Positions 63,105-64,000 of a stretch of 64,000 bases of DNA are shown piece by piece. The translations under genes and the position numbers were made by a program. The notes below the pieces were generated by a model. The model ran no database searches. It was given only the letters and a program-made list of their open reading frames with translations, and was not told the DNA's origin. The stretch comes from Bradyrhizobium sp. Arg816 (GTDB lineage: Bacteria; Pseudomonadota; Alphaproteobacteria; Rhizobiales; Xanthobacteraceae). The stretch spans positions 62,001 to 126,000 of the forward strand of contig NZ_JAPRAQ010000012.1 in NCBI RefSeq assembly GCF_029989365.1. The letters are read 5' to 3'. The stretch's first letter is position 1. Every line of letters starts with the position of its first letter.

Positions 63105-64000
63105 TCAATTCTCATCGGCTGCCGGGAGAGTGAAGCGGAATGTCGCGCCGCCTGATGGGTTGCTCTCGGCCCACATGCGTCCGCCGTGAGCCTCGATGAT
63201 CGAGCGGCTGATGGAGAGTCCCACGCCCATGCCGGTTTCCTTGGTGGTGAAGAAAGTCTGGAACAGGTTGGGAATGACGTCGCCCTGGAAGCCGGAGCCA
63301 GTGTCGGACACCTCGACCTCGATCATGTCGTCACCGACGCGGGTGTTGGCGACTACGAGCTCGCGCTGAGGCGATTGCGCCATCGCTTCCAGCGCGTTGC
63401 GGAACAGATTGACCAGCACCTGCTGGATCTGTACGCGGTCGGCGAGCACGAGATCGGCGTCGGGATTGAGGCTGAAGCGGAGCTGCACGTTCTGCTCGCG
63501 CGCGCCGGCAAGTCCGAGCGCGCCGGCTTCCTCGATCAGCTTGGACAGGCTCTCGACCCGCTTCTCGGACTCGCCGCGGGAGACGAAGTCGCGCAGGCGG
63601 CGGATGATCTGGCCGGCGCGCAAGGCCTGCTCCGCGGCGCGATCCATCGCACTTTCGATCTTTGGCGTGTTGGGATCGGTGCTGCCGGCCAGCAGCCGCC
63701 GCGACCCCTTCATGTAATTGCTGATCGCCGCCAGCGGCTGGTTGATCTCGTGGGCAAGCGCCGAGGCCATCTCGCCCATCGCGGTCAGCCGCGACACGTG
63801 GACGAGCTCGGACTGCAATTCCTGGAGCCGCGCCTGGGTCTGCTGGTGCTCGGTGAGGTCGCGGACGAAGCCGGTGAAATAGGGCTCGCCGCCGGACTGC
63901 ATCTCGCCGATCGAGAGGTGCATCGGAAAGGTCGTGCCGTCGCGGCGCTTGCCGGTCACGATGCGGCCGATGCCGATGATGTGCGGGTCGTTGGTGCTGC
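63105..64000 (-). CDS. fixL: FixL oxygen-sensor histidine kinase (partial, 5' end outside window)
   Basis: Only the C-terminal 298 residues are within the window. They begin in the haem-PAS domain: HIIGIGRIVTGKRRDG contains, by comparison, the Arg220 region that contacts bound O2 in known FixL. Then come the coiled-coil linker, the H-box ASALAHEINQPLA, and ATP-binding G boxes (VSDTGSGFQGDV, GVGLSISRSI). The haem-ligand His is further upstream, outside the window. FixL phosphorylates FixJ in low oxygen. Confidence 0.96.
   Translation of the reverse strand, partial: STNDPHIIGIGRIVTGKRRDGTTFPMHLSIGEMQSGGEPYFTGFVRDLTEHQQTQARLQELQSELVHVSRLTAMGEMASALAHEINQPLAAISNYMKGSRRLLAGSTDPNTPKIESAMDRAAEQALRAGQIIRRLRDFVSRGESEKRVESLSKLIEEAGALGLAGAREQNVQLRFSLNPDADLVLADRVQIQQVLVNLFRNALEAMAQSPQRELVVANTRVGDDMIEVEVSDTGSGFQGDVIPNLFQTFFTTKETGMGVGLSISRSIIEAHGGRMWAESNPSGGATFRFTLPAADEN

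Noticed and set aside
1..64000. tRNA, rRNA or riboswitch genes
   Set aside because: I looked for conserved tRNA arm and rRNA sequence in the gene-free gaps and saw none; a covariance-model search would be needed to exclude small RNAs.

Overview
The window looks like chromosome from a GC-rich alphaproteobacterium of the Bradyrhizobium / Rhodopseudomonas group. The strongest pointer is the right edge, where fixL (cut by the window end), fixJ, a single-domain response regulator and fixK2 lie in the order known from Bradyrhizobium. The FixK2 protein has one cysteine, at the place of the known oxidant-sensitive Cys183. Supporting signs are a cytochrome bo oxidase operon, a sox fragment, an iorAB pair, many SDR and transporter genes, and several families of palindromic intergenic repeats. 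I see no rRNA, tRNA, CRISPR array, phage or insertion sequence. Most of the window is ordinary core or accessory metabolism.

Layout. 0-7.5 kb: a Bug-type solute-binding protein, two cell-wall enzymes transcribed divergently (lytic transglycosylase and L,D-transpeptidase), a small unknown protein, a VOC protein, a PuuD-type urate hydroxylase and a sorbosone-dehydrogenase-like beta-propeller. 7.5-9.7 kb: a leftward operon of two SDRs flanking a carboxymuconolactone-decarboxylase-like protein; the first SDR is frameshifted. 9.9-13.7 kb: cyoABCD. 14-20 kb: a secreted nuclease, a GMC oxidoreductase with a small partner, an HtrA-like protease without signal peptide and a flavoprotein. 20-27.4 kb: a fused indolepyruvate:ferredoxin oxidoreductase, a hotdog-like protein, then a biuret-hydrolase-like isochorismatase with an NCS2 permease.

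27.4-36.6 kb is one long leftward block: iorAB, a terminator, then a five-gene sox module (flavoprotein, soxX, soxY, soxZ, soxA) and a sugar-type ABC importer. The sox module has no soxB or soxCD here, and its SoxY ends in Ala-Ala-Cys-Thr-Glu-Glu-Met-Asn, not the usual Gly-Gly-Cys-Gly-Gly arm. 37-46.9 kb: a B12-binding radical SAM protein (HpnP-like), an MFS pump, an isocitrate/isopropylmalate-dehydrogenase-like enzyme, a CaCA antiporter, a secreted Gly/Tyr-rich protein, an amidohydrolase, a UBP zinc-finger protein, an SDR lacking the usual Ser/Tyr, and a Tam-type methyltransferase. 47-54.9 kb: a TRAP transporter with fused DctQ-DctM, a diguanylate cyclase, an alkyl sulfatase and a glycosyltransferase. 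55-61 kb: an ABC exporter, a glycogen-debranching-type glucosidase, a PRC-barrel protein and an MFS transporter. 61-64 kb: the fixLJ-RR-fixK2 oxygen-sensing cascade.

The points most worth following are the altered SoxY in a SoxB-less cluster, a perfect FNR/FixK-type box (TTGATCTAGATCAA) ahead of the Gly/Tyr-rich secreted protein, the frameshifted SDR, in-frame 15-bp repeats at the start of an ABC permease gene, and the intergenic repeat families.
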